From Clostridiaceae bacterium (GTDB lineage Bacteria > Bacillota > Clostridia > Lachnospirales > Lachnospiraceae), in contig QXWR01000015.1 of the NCBI GenBank assembly GCA_009911065.1, positions 1 to 64,000 of the forward strand: a stretch of 64,000 nt of DNA, given 5' to 3'. The translations under genes were made by a program, and so were the position numbers. Shown piece by piece: positions 44,311 to 54,161 of this stretch. The stretch's first letter is position 1. The number at the start of each line of letters is the position of its first letter. The notes under the pieces were generated by a model that had not been told where the DNA came from, did no database searches, and worked only from the letters and a program-made list of their open reading frames with translations.

Positions 44311-44399
44311 AGGAACGCCTCAATAGGGTGTAATTGGTACTAATATATTCAGAAGAAAGAAAGATAGGAACCATTTTCATGTGGGTTCTGAAAAAATCT

Positions 44400-46244
44400 T
44401 TATATAACCAATTTGTACTTTTTTTGCAGTAATTGATCAACATCTGGTTGTGAACTGGCAGCGATCCATTCCAACTCGTCGGAACTTAATTCTGGTATTG
44501 AAAATTTTTCAATGTATTTTTTTTGATAGCAATAATACCCGCCTTCAATGGAATAGCTTGTGTTCGAGACATAATAATCCATGATTGAAGAATTTAGTAT
44601 CTTTGCAAGTGTTACAAGTGGAATGTGCTCGTTTTCAAAGACAGCATATCCATTGCAGAACAAAGCATTTTCATCATCAATATAAATAAATTTAGGATGA
44701 TTTGCAAATGTGGGAAACATAAGCTTTTTGCCATATTTATTTAGCCCTTGTGTCCTTCCATATGCATACCAAGTACCTGCATTGCACTTTCCCTTATCTC
44801 TCTCATCAAGAATCGGTTTCATTTTAAGTAAGTAAGTATATGCATAGGGGTATTTCTCCATAAATATGCTCTCATCAATAAGTTCATATCCATTTTTTCC
44901 TTTGACATATGGGAATAGGATATGCTGCAAGGCTTCTTTTGGATTTGTGCAGTTTTTAAGCTCTGGAATTTTGTATATTGGCTTTACGACTTCAGATTCA
45001 ATGGGGTATCTTATATCATCCACCATCTTATAGAAATCACCATTCAACGATTCTACAAAGTATATTCCGTCTCGTAATGTTGCAATCCCAGTGCGGATAA
45101 AATCTTTAATGGGATATTTTTGACTTTCTATGGAAGCAATATTATTCAAAGTTTTTTCATCAACTAAGATCCATCCATTTTTATCAAGGGATTTTACTGG
45201 AAGGGAATGAAAAGACATTGTTTTCAGTGCTTTGTATATATTTTCTGTCTTCTCCATGACCGAGTACCAAATCTTATCTTGAGGTGACTTGGAAAGCTTT
45301 ATAATGCAATTATAGGTTCGGACCGGTTTGAAGACCATATTATCAGCAAAGTCTAATATTGAACACACATGTTTTCCTTTTTGCAGCAACTCCCTTAAAT
45401 TTTCTGCTGACTTTATGGTAAGGAAATTATTCGGTACAATAAATTCTAAAAGTCCGGTTGGAGTTAATTGATTCAGTCCATGTTCAATAAAAGCATAGAA
45501 TAGGTTGAACACGCCTGTTTTGGTTGTTGCAAATGACTTTTTCAAAAATGATATGGTTGATTTGTTCAAATCGTGTGTGTTTACATATGGAGGATTTCCA
45601 ATGATGAAATCAAAACATCCTTCTTTTGGGAAAAGGGACCTCCAGTCCGAAGATATACTATCCGTGGTGACAAGATTATCGTTCAGCTCCTGCAAAACGA
45701 TTCCGTTCATAAAACAGTATATTTGCAAAACATAACGGCATCGTCTGATGTTTTCTGCCAATATATCAATTCCAAAAATATTATTTTCAATAATCTCAAC
45801 AATATCTACTTTGAATCGATTATGAATTTCTTCAATCGTAGATATTAAGAAAATGCCACAACCACAACCTGGATCAATAATCCTTGTATTTTTGTCCCAT
45901 TTGGTGATATTTGCAAATAAATCCCTCGCAATATAGTCTGAAATATACTTGGGAGTAAAAACAATTCCGTTTTCGGTTTTTTCATTTTGTTCGATCATAT
46001 ATTCAAAAAATTCGATTAACATTTCAATATCAACCGGAAATTTATGATCAGCAAAAACGGTTTTCACCTGGTCAATGCCTTTTTGCGACTGGTCTCCTTG
46101 CATTGGAAATGTATTTTCGTTACAGGCATAGCCTAATTGTGAGAGGAAGTATGCAATTAATCCAATTTCAATTTCATTTGTTGTATAGTTGGAAAGAAAA
46201 GACATTACTTGACGAAAAAAATCGACTTTATTGGTCTTGTCCAT
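44400..46244 (-). CDS. Solitary N6-adenine DNA methyltransferase (Eco57I/TaqI-like)
   Basis: 614 residues. Motif I IIDPGCGCGIFLI at about 146-158, catalytic motif IV FDFIIGNPPYVN at about 214-225, and LEFIVPNNFLT (motif VI-VIII region). The C-terminal 250 residues act as a TaqI-type target-recognition domain (FIRTGIATLRDGIYFV, YAYGRTQGLNKYGKKLMFP split as YAYGRTQGL and NKYGKKLMFP). No nuclease domain in the protein and no endonuclease gene nearby, so it is an orphan or a partial restriction system. AT-rich relative to both flanks, which are chromosomal, marking it as acquired. Confidence 0.8.
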   Translation of the reverse strand: MDKTNKVDFFRQVMSFLSNYTTNEIEIGLIAYFLSQLGYACNENTFPMQGDQSQKGIDQVKTVFADHKFPVDIEMLIEFFEYMIEQNEKTENGIVFTPKYISDYIARDLFANITKWDKNTRIIDPGCGCGIFLISTIEEIHNRFKVDIVEIIENNIFGIDILAENIRRCRYVLQIYCFMNGIVLQELNDNLVTTDSISSDWRSLFPKEGCFDFIIGNPPYVNTHDLNKSTISFLKKSFATTKTGVFNLFYAFIEHGLNQLTPTGLLEFIVPNNFLTIKSAENLRELLQKGKHVCSILDFADNMVFKPVRTYNCIIKLSKSPQDKIWYSVMEKTENIYKALKTMSFHSLPVKSLDKNGWILVDEKTLNNIASIESQKYPIKDFIRTGIATLRDGIYFVESLNGDFYKMVDDIRYPIESEVVKPIYKIPELKNCTNPKEALQHILFPYVKGKNGYELIDESIFMEKYPYAYTYLLKMKPILDERDKGKCNAGTWYAYGRTQGLNKYGKKLMFPTFANHPKFIYIDDENALFCNGYAVFENEHIPLVTLAKILNSSIMDYYVSNTSYSIEGGYYCYQKKYIEKFSIPELSSDELEWIAASSQPDVDQLLQKKYKLVI

Positions 46245-46365
46245 GGTGTCTCCTTTGTTATTTAGATGTCAGCATTTTGTTCTTTTATCTGCACATCCAT
46301 GATGTGTGTTTCCGTATTGTGGATTCCTGCGTTTTTAGCAATTTCCAAAAAATCGTTTTGTATCT

Positions 46366-46848
46366 TTATGCATGAAAAAATACGGATTCATTTGGTAGCG
46401 CCTCCACTTCTTTTTCTTCAATGTATCCGTCAATGATCCGTTTGGTCATGTCGCCGTATACCTTATAAAAGTATGCCTGGGAATAGTTGCCTTTGTCCAG
46501 GACCCTTTCTTCTCCGCAATCCCATATATGCAGCTCGACCAAGTCGTCCCTGCTTGGTTTCCACTGGTATTTGACGTTGCGGTATATCCCGGATACATTG
46601 GTGAGCAAGGAAACCTGGTTTAAGATCTCATCCATGGAACACTGGAAATACAAAGAAAGGCGGAATACCGTGTCTGCCGCGCATTTATTGATGTTAATTT
46701 TTCCGTTTGCCAGTTCGGAAATCGTTGTATAAGGGATGCCGGTTTCCTTGCTGATTTGGTACGCGGTTTTCTTGCATGTCTTCATATGGCACAGAAAATT
46801 CCCATTAAGATTTTTCTGGAAGTTGGTGTTTTTTGCTGTGTCTTCCAT
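46366..46848 (-). CDS. XRE-family regulator of the methyltransferase island
   Basis: 160 residues from ATG 46848, with GGAGGAGGG eight bases upstream (the frame extends six codons further but past the ribosome site). N-terminal Cro/C1 helix-turn-helix: TAYQISKETGIPYTTISELANG. The C-terminal 90 residues, with YSQAYFYKVYGDMTKRIIDGY, are a small effector domain. The strong promoter with an operator-like palindrome directly in its spacer suggests negative autoregulation and control of the co-oriented methyltransferase gene downstream, as in controller-protein (C-protein) restriction loci. Confidence 0.8.
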   Translation of the reverse strand: MEDTAKNTNFQKNLNGNFLCHMKTCKKTAYQISKETGIPYTTISELANGKININKCAADTVFRLSLYFQCSMDEILNQVSLLTNVSGIYRNVKYQWKPSRDDLVELHIWDCGEERVLDKGNYSQAYFYKVYGDMTKRIIDGYIEEKEVEALPNESVFFHA

Positions 46849-46869
46849 AAATAGGCCCTCCTCCACATT

Positions 46870-46898
46870 AGTATAACGTTATAGCGTTACGTTGTCAA
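46870..46898 (-). promoter_or_regulatory. Promoter with palindromic operator, XRE gene
   Basis: Reverse strand: -35 TTGACA (46898-46893), 17-base spacer, -10 TATACT (46875-46870). A palindrome TAACG-TTATAG-CGTTA (46874-46889 on the plus strand) sits in the spacer, overlapping the -10 box. Ideal placement for the XRE protein to block its own promoter. Confidence 0.8.
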
Positions 46899-46966
46899 GG
46901 ATGCAAACAAAAAAGAAAAAGACGAAAAGCAGGCGAAAAAAATGAAGAAAAAAATTTCAGAACTGC

Positions 46967-46995
46967 TTGAAATACACAATGAAATCATGTATAAT
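46967..46995 (+). promoter_or_regulatory. Promoter of carAB
   Basis: -35 TTGAAA (46967-46972), 17-base spacer, -10 TATAAT (46990-46995), 60 bases before the carA start. I see no T-box or pyrimidine attenuator in the short leader. Confidence 0.8.
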
Positions 46996-47054
46996 CTTAC
47001 CAATTTGGGTTTAGAAACTATAGACAAGGAAAAAGAAAGGATTGGTTCCCACAT

Positions 47055-48137
47055 ATGAAAGCATTTCTCCTGTTAGAAGACGGAACGGTATTCTGCGGCA
47101 GCAGGATTGGTTCAGACCGAGAGGTGATTCGCGAAATGGTATTTAACACGTCCATGACTGGTTATCTGGAGGTACTTACCGACCCTTCCTATGCAGGGCA
47201 GGCAGTCGTGATGACCTATCCCCTGATTGGCAATTATGGGGTTTGTATGGAAGATATGGAGTCTGACAGACCATGGGCAGACGGTTTTATTGTTCGTGAA
47301 TTATCTGACATTCCCAGCAATTTTCGAAGCGGGGACACGATTCAGCATTTCTTGGAAAAATATGATATTCCTGGTATCTGCGGTATTGATACAAGAGCCC
47401 TTACAAAAATTTTAAGAGAAAAAGGCACAATGAATGGCATGATTACAACGCATGTCTATGAAGATTACGAAAAACCTCTTGCCCGTATCCGGGAGTATCG
47501 TGTAAAAGGGGTGGTAAAGGAGACTTCCTGTAAAAAAATTTATAAGACAGAGGGGCAGAAAGGGACAAAGTGGAAGGTGGCCCTTCTTGATTTGGGGGCA
47601 AAGAAAAATATTGCCCGTTCCTTACAGGCCAGAGGATGTGAAGTGACAATATTTCCCTGTGATACCCCGGCAGAACAGATTTTGGGGATACATCCAGATG
47701 GGATTATGCTTTCCAACGGGCCGGGAGATCCAAAGGAAAATAAGGAAATTATAAAAGAGCTTTATAAATTATACGAATCCAATGTTCCCATTTTTGCCAT
47801 TTGCCTGGGACATCAGCTGATGGCGCTGGCTACAGGGGCAGATACTTATAAATTAAAATATGGCCACAGAGGAGGAAATCATCCGGTGAAGGATCTTGAG
47901 ACCGGACGGGTTTATATTACTTCTCAAAACCATGGCTATGCAGTATGTCCGGACAGTCTGGATGAGAAAGTGGCAGTTCCGGCTTTTGTGAATGTGAATG
48001 ACAACACCAATGAGGGACTTTCCTATGTGGGAAAAAATATTTTTACGGTGCAGTTTCACCCGGAGGCGTGTCCGGGTCCTGGGGACTCTGAGTATTTGTT
48101 TGACCGGTTTATCGCAATGATGGGAGGAAGAAAATAA
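47055..48137 (+). CDS. carA: Carbamoyl-phosphate synthase small (glutaminase) subunit
   Basis: 360 residues. N-terminal CarA domain (FLLLEDGTVFCGSRIG, GYLEVLTDPSYAGQ, CGIDTRALTKILREKG) and C-terminal class I glutamine amidotransferase with the nucleophile Cys in FAICLGHQLMA, GHRGGNHPV and the His-Glu pair in VQFHPEACPG. Releases ammonia from glutamine for CarB. Stop overlaps carB start (TAATG). Confidence 0.97.
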   Translation: MKAFLLLEDGTVFCGSRIGSDREVIREMVFNTSMTGYLEVLTDPSYAGQAVVMTYPLIGNYGVCMEDMESDRPWADGFIVRELSDIPSNFRSGDTIQHFLEKYDIPGICGIDTRALTKILREKGTMNGMITTHVYEDYEKPLARIREYRVKGVVKETSCKKIYKTEGQKGTKWKVALLDLGAKKNIARSLQARGCEVTIFPCDTPAEQILGIHPDGIMLSNGPGDPKENKEIIKELYKLYESNVPIFAICLGHQLMALATGADTYKLKYGHRGGNHPVKDLETGRVYITSQNHGYAVCPDSLDEKVAVPAFVNVNDNTNEGLSYVGKNIFTVQFHPEACPGPGDSEYLFDRFIAMMGGRK

Positions 48138-51100
48138 TGCCAAAGAATCCGGAGATTAAAAAAGTACTGGTCCTTGGGTCAGGACCTATTGTCATTGGAC
48201 AAGCCGCGGAATTTGACTATGCAGGCACTCAGGCATGTCGGTCTTTAAAAGAAGAAGGCATTCAGGTGGTGCTTTTAAATTCCAATCCGGCTACGATTAT
48301 GACAGATAAGGATATTGCAGATCATGTGTATATTGAACCTTTGACTGTAAAAGTAGTGGAACAGCTTATTAAAACGGAAAGGCCGGACAGTATTTTGCCG
48401 ACCCTGGGAGGTCAGGCAGGACTCAATCTGGCTATGGAGCTGGAAGAGTCAGGTTTTTTGCAGGAAAACGGCGTTCGTTTGATTGGAACGACAGCTTTGA
48501 CGATCAAAAAAGCAGAGGACCGGGAACTGTTTAAGGAGACTATGGAGAAAATCGGTGAGCCGGTGGCTCCCTCGGAAATTGTGGAGGATGTAAATACAGG
48601 TCTGACGGTTGCAGCTCAAATCGGTTATCCGGTGGTGCTTCGTCCCGCTTACACCTTAGGTGGCAGTGGGGGCGGTATTGCAGAAAATCCAGAACAGTGC
48701 AGGGAGATTCTGGAAAATGGCCTGCGTCTCTCCAGAGTCGGACAGGTTTTGGTGGAGCGCTGCATTGCTGGGTGGAAAGAAATTGAGTATGAGGTGATGC
48801 GGGACGGGGCGGGAAATAAAATCACGGTCTGTAATATGGAAAACATTGATCCAGTGGGAGTTCACACTGGAGACAGCATTGTGGTGGCTCCGTCTCAGAC
48901 ATTAGGGGATAAGGAATATCAGATGCTTCGAGCCTCTGCACTGAATATTATTGCCGAACTGGGAATCACTGGAGGCTGTAATGTGCAGTATGCCTTAAAT
49001 CCAGATAGTTTTGAATACTGTGTCATTGAAGTGAATCCGCGAGTGAGCCGTTCCTCAGCTCTTGCCTCCAAGGCCACTGGATATCCCATTGCCAAGGTGG
49101 CGGCAAAGATCGCTTTGGGTTATACATTAGATGAGATTAAAAATGCGGTAACAAAGAAAACTTGCGCTTGTTTTGAGCCGATGCTGGATTATTGTGTGGT
49201 AAAAATGCCCCGGCTTCCTTTTGACAAGTTTATTCATGCAAAAAGAACCCTGGGAACTCAGATGAAGGCGACAGGGGAAGTGATGAGTATCTGCACCAGT
49301 TTTGAGGGAGCGCTGATGAAGGCCATTCGGTCTTTGGAACAACATGTGGACAGTCTTCTTTCCTATAATTATAAGGATTTGAACGAGGAGGAGCTGAAAA
49401 AGAAGCTGGAACAGGTGGATGACCGGAGAATATGGGTCATTGCAGAGGCTCTGCGACGGGGAATGTCCTATGAGACCATTCATAAGATTACCCAGATTGA
49501 CTGCTGGTTTATTGACAAGCTGGCAAAGCTGGTTCATATGGAGCGGGCTTTGGAACAGGGACCTTTGACGAAAGAGCTGCTTGGTGAGGCGAAGCGAATG
49601 GAGTTTCCAGATAAGGTCATCGGACAGCTGACAGGAATTTCCCAAACCCAGGTGAAGGAAATGCGTCACAAAGCGGGTATCCGTGCTGCCTATAAAATGG
49701 TAGATACCTGTGCAGCGGAATTTGCCGCGGAGACGCCTTATTACTATTCTTGTTTTGATGGAGTGAACGAGGCAGAGTCTGGCCATGACAGGAAGAAGGT
49801 TCTGGTTCTTGGCTCTGGTCCTATTCGAATCGGCCAGGGCATTGAATTTGATTTTTGTTCGGTTCACAGTACCTGGGCATTTGCAAAGGAAGGCTATGAG
49901 ACGATTATTGTCAACAACAATCCAGAGACGGTCAGCACAGATTTTGATATTGCAGACAAGCTGTATTTTGAACCATTGACTGGGGAAGATGTGGAGTCTA
50001 TTGTGGACGTGGAGAAACCGGATGGGGCAGTGGTTCAGTTTGGAGGGCAGACCGCCATCGGTTTGACAGAGGCACTGATGAACATGGGAGTGCCGATTCT
50101 TGGCACAGCGGCAGAAGATGTGGATGCAGCAGAGGATCGGGAGCGGTTTGATCAGATTTTGGAACAGTGTCAGATTCCCCGTCCGGCAGGGGAAACCGTA
50201 TATACGGCAGAGGAGGCGAAAAAAGCAGCAAAAAAACTTGGGTATCCAGTGTTAGTGCGGCCGTCCTATGTGCTGGGAGGCCAGGGAATGCAGATCTGCA
50301 TTCAGGATTCGGATGTAGAGGAATTTATAGGAATCATCAATCAGATTGCCCAGGATCATCCCATTCTGGTGGATAAATATATTTCCGGCAAAGAGATCGA
50401 GGTAGATGCAGTGTGCGATGGGGAGGACATTTTGATTCCTGGCATTATGGAACATATTGAACGAACCGGCGTTCACTCAGGAGACAGCATCTCCGTGTAT
50501 CCGGCTCCCAGCATTACGCCGGCAGTGGAGGAAAAGCTGGTGGAATATACCAGATTGCTTGCCGTAGCTCTTCATGTGAAGGGAATGATTAACATTCAGT
50601 TTATTGTTACAGGGGAGGATGTATTTATTATAGAAGTAAATCCCCGTTCTTCCCGGACTGTACCGTATATCAGCAAAGTAACTGGGATTCCCATTGTGCC
50701 TCTTGCTACAAAGGTGATTTGCGGCCACAAGCTAAAGGAGCTGGGATATACGCCGGGGCTGCAGAAAAAGTCAGAATATATTGCCATTAAAATGCCGGTA
50801 TTTTCTTTTGAGAAAATCCGCGGGGCGGACATCAGCCTGGGTCCGGAGATGAAGTCAACAGGAGAGTGCCTTGGAATTGGAAAGACCTTTCATGAGGCTC
50901 TTTATAAAGCATTTACCGGTGCAGGAATCCAGCTGCCCAGGTATAAAAATATGATTCTGACGGTGCGGGAATCGGAACATGAGGCAGCGGTGGAGATTGC
51001 CCGCAGATTTATTCAGGCAGGCTATCGGATATTTGCCACCAGAGGCACAGCCAAAGCATTGAAGGACCATGGGGTGAAGGCATTTCCTGTGCGGAAGCTG

Positions 51101-51331
51101 GAGCAGGAATCTCCCAATATTCTCGACCTGATTTTAGGCCATGAAATAGATCTGGTTATTGATATTCCTCACCAGGGAGCCATCCGAAGCCATGATGGTT
51201 TTGTGATTCGCAGAAATGCTATTGAGACAGGCGTCCATGTGTTGACCAGTCTGGACACGGCAGAGGCTTTGGCAACCAGCCTGGAAAACCAGACCCATGA
51301 GCTGACATTAGTGGATATTGCCCGAATATAG
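48137..51331 (+). CDS. carB: Carbamoyl-phosphate synthase large subunit
   Basis: 1064 residues, standard length. Two homologous ATP-grasp halves: KVLVLGSGPIVIGQAAEFDYAG at the N-terminus and KVLVLGSGPIRIGQGIEFDFCS at about 553 (each abbreviated to its conserved GSGPI and GQ parts), each with VRPSYVLGG/LRPAYTLGG loops and EVNPR(V/S)SR metal sites. C-terminal allosteric MGS domain from about 930 (FATRGTAKAL). Makes carbamoyl phosphate from bicarbonate, ATP and ammonia for pyrimidine and arginine synthesis. Confidence 0.97.
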   Translation: MPKNPEIKKVLVLGSGPIVIGQAAEFDYAGTQACRSLKEEGIQVVLLNSNPATIMTDKDIADHVYIEPLTVKVVEQLIKTERPDSILPTLGGQAGLNLAMELEESGFLQENGVRLIGTTALTIKKAEDRELFKETMEKIGEPVAPSEIVEDVNTGLTVAAQIGYPVVLRPAYTLGGSGGGIAENPEQCREILENGLRLSRVGQVLVERCIAGWKEIEYEVMRDGAGNKITVCNMENIDPVGVHTGDSIVVAPSQTLGDKEYQMLRASALNIIAELGITGGCNVQYALNPDSFEYCVIEVNPRVSRSSALASKATGYPIAKVAAKIALGYTLDEIKNAVTKKTCACFEPMLDYCVVKMPRLPFDKFIHAKRTLGTQMKATGEVMSICTSFEGALMKAIRSLEQHVDSLLSYNYKDLNEEELKKKLEQVDDRRIWVIAEALRRGMSYETIHKITQIDCWFIDKLAKLVHMERALEQGPLTKELLGEAKRMEFPDKVIGQLTGISQTQVKEMRHKAGIRAAYKMVDTCAAEFAAETPYYYSCFDGVNEAESGHDRKKVLVLGSGPIRIGQGIEFDFCSVHSTWAFAKEGYETIIVNNNPETVSTDFDIADKLYFEPLTGEDVESIVDVEKPDGAVVQFGGQTAIGLTEALMNMGVPILGTAAEDVDAAEDRERFDQILEQCQIPRPAGETVYTAEEAKKAAKKLGYPVLVRPSYVLGGQGMQICIQDSDVEEFIGIINQIAQDHPILVDKYISGKEIEVDAVCDGEDILIPGIMEHIERTGVHSGDSISVYPAPSITPAVEEKLVEYTRLLAVALHVKGMINIQFIVTGEDVFIIEVNPRSSRTVPYISKVTGIPIVPLATKVICGHKLKELGYTPGLQKKSEYIAIKMPVFSFEKIRGADISLGPEMKSTGECLGIGKTFHEALYKAFTGAGIQLPRYKNMILTVRESEHEAAVEIARRFIQAGYRIFATRGTAKALKDHGVKAFPVRKLEQESPNILDLILGHEIDLVIDIPHQGAIRSHDGFVIRRNAIETGVHVLTSLDTAEALATSLENQTHELTLVDIARI

Positions 51332-51342
51332 GAGCAGCGGTT

Positions 51343-52029
51343 ATGTTAGAAGTAAAATCTTTGTTTAAATCATATAAGTCCCATTGTGTATTAAAGGATA
51401 TTTCTTTTTTTGCATCCCCAGGAGAATGCGTTGGCATTGTGGGAAGCAATGGATGCGGAAAGACCACCCTTTTATCCATTGTTGCAGGAGCAGTAAAGGC
51501 GGATGCAGGAAGCATTCAGTTTCATGGAAAAGAAGCGGTGGGTCATCCAAAGGTGTTTTTTGAGGAGGCGGCTTATGTGCCACAGGAAAATCCTTTGATT
51601 GAAGAGCTGACGGTTAAGGATAATTTGTCTTTGTGGTATCAGGGCAACAAAAAACGAATGGAGGAAGACTTAAAACAGGGGGCGGCAGCCATGCTTGGAA
51701 TTGGGGACATGTTAAAAAAGCCGGCGGGAACTTTGTCCGGCGGAATGAAGAAACGGCTAAGCATTGCCTGCGCTCTTTCCAATCATGCTTCTGTGCTGAT
51801 TTTGGATGAACCGGGGGCTGCCCTGGATTTAGAGTGTAAGGCAATCATCCGCAGATATTTGAAAGAGTATCAGAACCAGGGGGGAATTGTTCTTTTGACC
51901 TCCCATGAACTGCCGGAATTGTCCCTTTGTACCAAAATGTATCTGCTCAAGGAAGGAAAAATGAGGCAAATTGAGACTGGCATGGGGGAGCAGGAACTGA
52001 TTAGGGCATTTCAAAGGGAAAAGGAATAG
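51343..52029 (+). CDS. ABC transporter ATP-binding protein
   Basis: 228 residues. Walker A GSNGCGKTTLL, Q-loop AYVPQENPLI, signature LSGGMKKRLSI, Walker B VLILDEPGAALD, H-loop LTSHELPEL: complete. Begins 12 bases after carB but probably belongs functionally with the two ABC-2-type permeases further down. Substrate unknown. Confidence 0.9.
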   Translation: MLEVKSLFKSYKSHCVLKDISFFASPGECVGIVGSNGCGKTTLLSIVAGAVKADAGSIQFHGKEAVGHPKVFFEEAAYVPQENPLIEELTVKDNLSLWYQGNKKRMEEDLKQGAAAMLGIGDMLKKPAGTLSGGMKKRLSIACALSNHASVLILDEPGAALDLECKAIIRRYLKEYQNQGGIVLLTSHELPELSLCTKMYLLKEGKMRQIETGMGEQELIRAFQREKE

Positions 52030-52114
52030 CAATCTACAAATAAATGTAGTATAATAGAATCGTTCAGGAGGCTGAATGGAATCGTAACGGTTTACCAGAG
52101 TGGGAGGAAAAAGA

Positions 52115-54136
52115 ATGAAATGTAATTACTGTGGAAGTGAAATGCAGGAGACGGATGCCGTTTGTCCTTTTTGCGGGACTCATGCAGGCGCGTCTTCTCC
52201 GGTGGAAAGGCGGGAAGGCGTATCTGAGAATGGAGAAAAGGATTCTTTTGAAAAATCCAATGGAGAGAAAGACCGCTCTCAAGCCAATTCCAGTGATAGG
52301 GAGCAAATGGCTGTGGAAGTAAACGACTCCGGAGAGTCCGGGAAACTGACTGTGGGAGAAACTGGCTCTGGAGAGTCTGAGGAACCGGCTGTGAGAGAAG
52401 CCGGTTCTGGCGTGGGGGCCGGAGAAGGCAGCTGGCAAGAAGGAGCTGGAAGTGGAGGAACGGAAGGGAAGAAAAAGTCCAGTGGAAAAATCCTGGTGAT
52501 CGGGGCCTGTATCGCAGCGGTACTTGGCCTTGGAGTGTTTGGAGCAACCAGATTGATGGAGAAAGATCCCAAAGAGATTGTGATTGCTGCATTTGAGAAT
52601 GTATATCCAGAAGATCAGGTGAAGCCTATGGAAGAATTGTTTGGACTGTCCGAGTTTCAAGAAAACGCGTCCAACAACTCAGAGGCGAATTTTAAGATTA
52701 CACTGGATCAGGTGTCCGATGAGACGGCCAATCAGGCGGCAGGGGTGGGCATTCGGACTGGAGCCAAATACGACCGGGAGCAGAGGAAGGTTTCCGGCAA
52801 TTTGGGATTTTTGTATAACAATATGGATGTGGTAAACTTAAATCTGTACTATGGAGACGAGACCGTTATGGTGTCCATTCCAGAGCTTTCCGGCAAAGTG
52901 TTCACACTGGATTTAACGGAAGGTTTGGCAGAGAGGCTTGAAAATTCTCCTCTTCTTGGACCGGCTCTGGCAAATTCCGATATGGATGTGAAAGGGTTGG
53001 AATTGTTTTTCCGGGAATATACAGAATGGATTGAGAAGAAGGCGGAGGATGCAAAGGCCGGAGATCCTTATGGTTTTCGGGATGCATGGAACCGTTATAA
53101 GAACGGATGCGAGGCTTCGGAGAATTTCAAAGCAGCCCTGACTGTGGAAAAGGCGGAGAAAGCAGTTTTTCAGATGGACGGAAAAGAGGAGAACTGCAGA
53201 GGGTACCGGGTTCTTGTAAGCAAGGATGACATGATTTCATTTTTGCGGACTTCCTCTGATTTCTTTTTACAGGACCCAGAATTAAAGGAAAATTTTCTGG
53301 AAAATTTAAAGATGAGTATGCGCCTTTTGGAACTGACCGGTGAGATGGAGTTTTCTGCCATGGCAGGGAAATCTCCGGAGGATGTGCTGAATGAGAACTA
53401 TGAGGAAGCAAAAGAATTTGTGGATGAAGCTATTGAAGAACTGGATAAATCCCTCAATGATATAGAGATGCTGGTGCATGTGGATAAAAACGGCCGTCTG
53501 GCTTCGGTTTGGGGAACTACTTCCATAACCAACGAAGATGAGAATATTCAGCTATCGTTTACGGTTTTATTACAGGGAGGAAGTTATCTGACTCAGAATG
53601 CGGTTGTAAAGGTGGATGCGGAAAGTGAAACTCAGACAGCTGCCTTTGAGCTGGTTAAATCGGGAACCTATGACGGCAAACAGCTGACTGGGGATATTTC
53701 CATAGATTGTGCTGTGGATGACGAAAACCTGTATTTCGTTATGGGCGGCTCCTATGAGGCAGAGGGTGGAGATTTGGTTCTCCAGGGAGAGGTCGGTTCT
53801 GACGGACAGAAGATCATTGGAATTTCAGCAGTCGGAATAATCAGTGAGCTGGAGAAAGGAACCACCCTGCACATGGATTTAGATGAGATTCGGATGGATG
53901 TTCCTGGAAATATTCTAAATTCCGGTTTCAACCTGGGTGGGGAAGAAGATTTCTATGCTGTATTTTCCGGTGAATACGATTTGCGTCCTTTGTCCGCAGC
54001 TATCGAGGAATTGCCGGGAGAAAAACTTGACGTGGTGGAGGCCACAGAGGAGGACTGGCAGCGGGTGTTCATGGAAGCTTACATGGGAGCCATGGATATT
54101 ATGAATCAGTTAGGACCCATGTTAAATGGAAATTAA
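52115..54136 (+). CDS. Zinc-ribbon membrane protein with large extracellular domain
   Basis: 673 residues from ATG 52115 (GGGAGGAAAAAG upstream). N-terminal zinc ribbon MKCNYCGSEM plus VCPFCGTHA in the cytoplasm, a long Glu/Ser/Gly linker, one TM at about 126-150 (ILVIGACIAAVLGLGVF), then a 520-residue extracellular beta-rich domain repeating strand patterns (NLNLYYGDETVMVSIPEL, and ENLYFVMGGSYEAEGG). Resembles DUF6583-type proteins in outline. Lies inside the ABC-2 cluster, so a regulatory or periplasm-sensing partner of the exporter is likely. A TATAAT (52050-52055) gives a possible own promoter. Confidence 0.65.
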   Translation: MKCNYCGSEMQETDAVCPFCGTHAGASSPVERREGVSENGEKDSFEKSNGEKDRSQANSSDREQMAVEVNDSGESGKLTVGETGSGESEEPAVREAGSGVGAGEGSWQEGAGSGGTEGKKKSSGKILVIGACIAAVLGLGVFGATRLMEKDPKEIVIAAFENVYPEDQVKPMEELFGLSEFQENASNNSEANFKITLDQVSDETANQAAGVGIRTGAKYDREQRKVSGNLGFLYNNMDVVNLNLYYGDETVMVSIPELSGKVFTLDLTEGLAERLENSPLLGPALANSDMDVKGLELFFREYTEWIEKKAEDAKAGDPYGFRDAWNRYKNGCEASENFKAALTVEKAEKAVFQMDGKEENCRGYRVLVSKDDMISFLRTSSDFFLQDPELKENFLENLKMSMRLLELTGEMEFSAMAGKSPEDVLNENYEEAKEFVDEAIEELDKSLNDIEMLVHVDKNGRLASVWGTTSITNEDENIQLSFTVLLQGGSYLTQNAVVKVDAESETQTAAFELVKSGTYDGKQLTGDISIDCAVDDENLYFVMGGSYEAEGGDLVLQGEVGSDGQKIIGISAVGIISELEKGTTLHMDLDEIRMDVPGNILNSGFNLGGEEDFYAVFSGEYDLRPLSAAIEELPGEKLDVVEATEEDWQRVFMEAYMGAMDIMNQLGPMLNGN

Positions 54137-54161
54137 GGAACCGTGAAAAGGAAAGGAAGAT

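Noticed and set aside
49127..49867. Long minus-strand frame within carB
   Set aside because: Antisense shadow of a fully conserved gene; no ribosome site.
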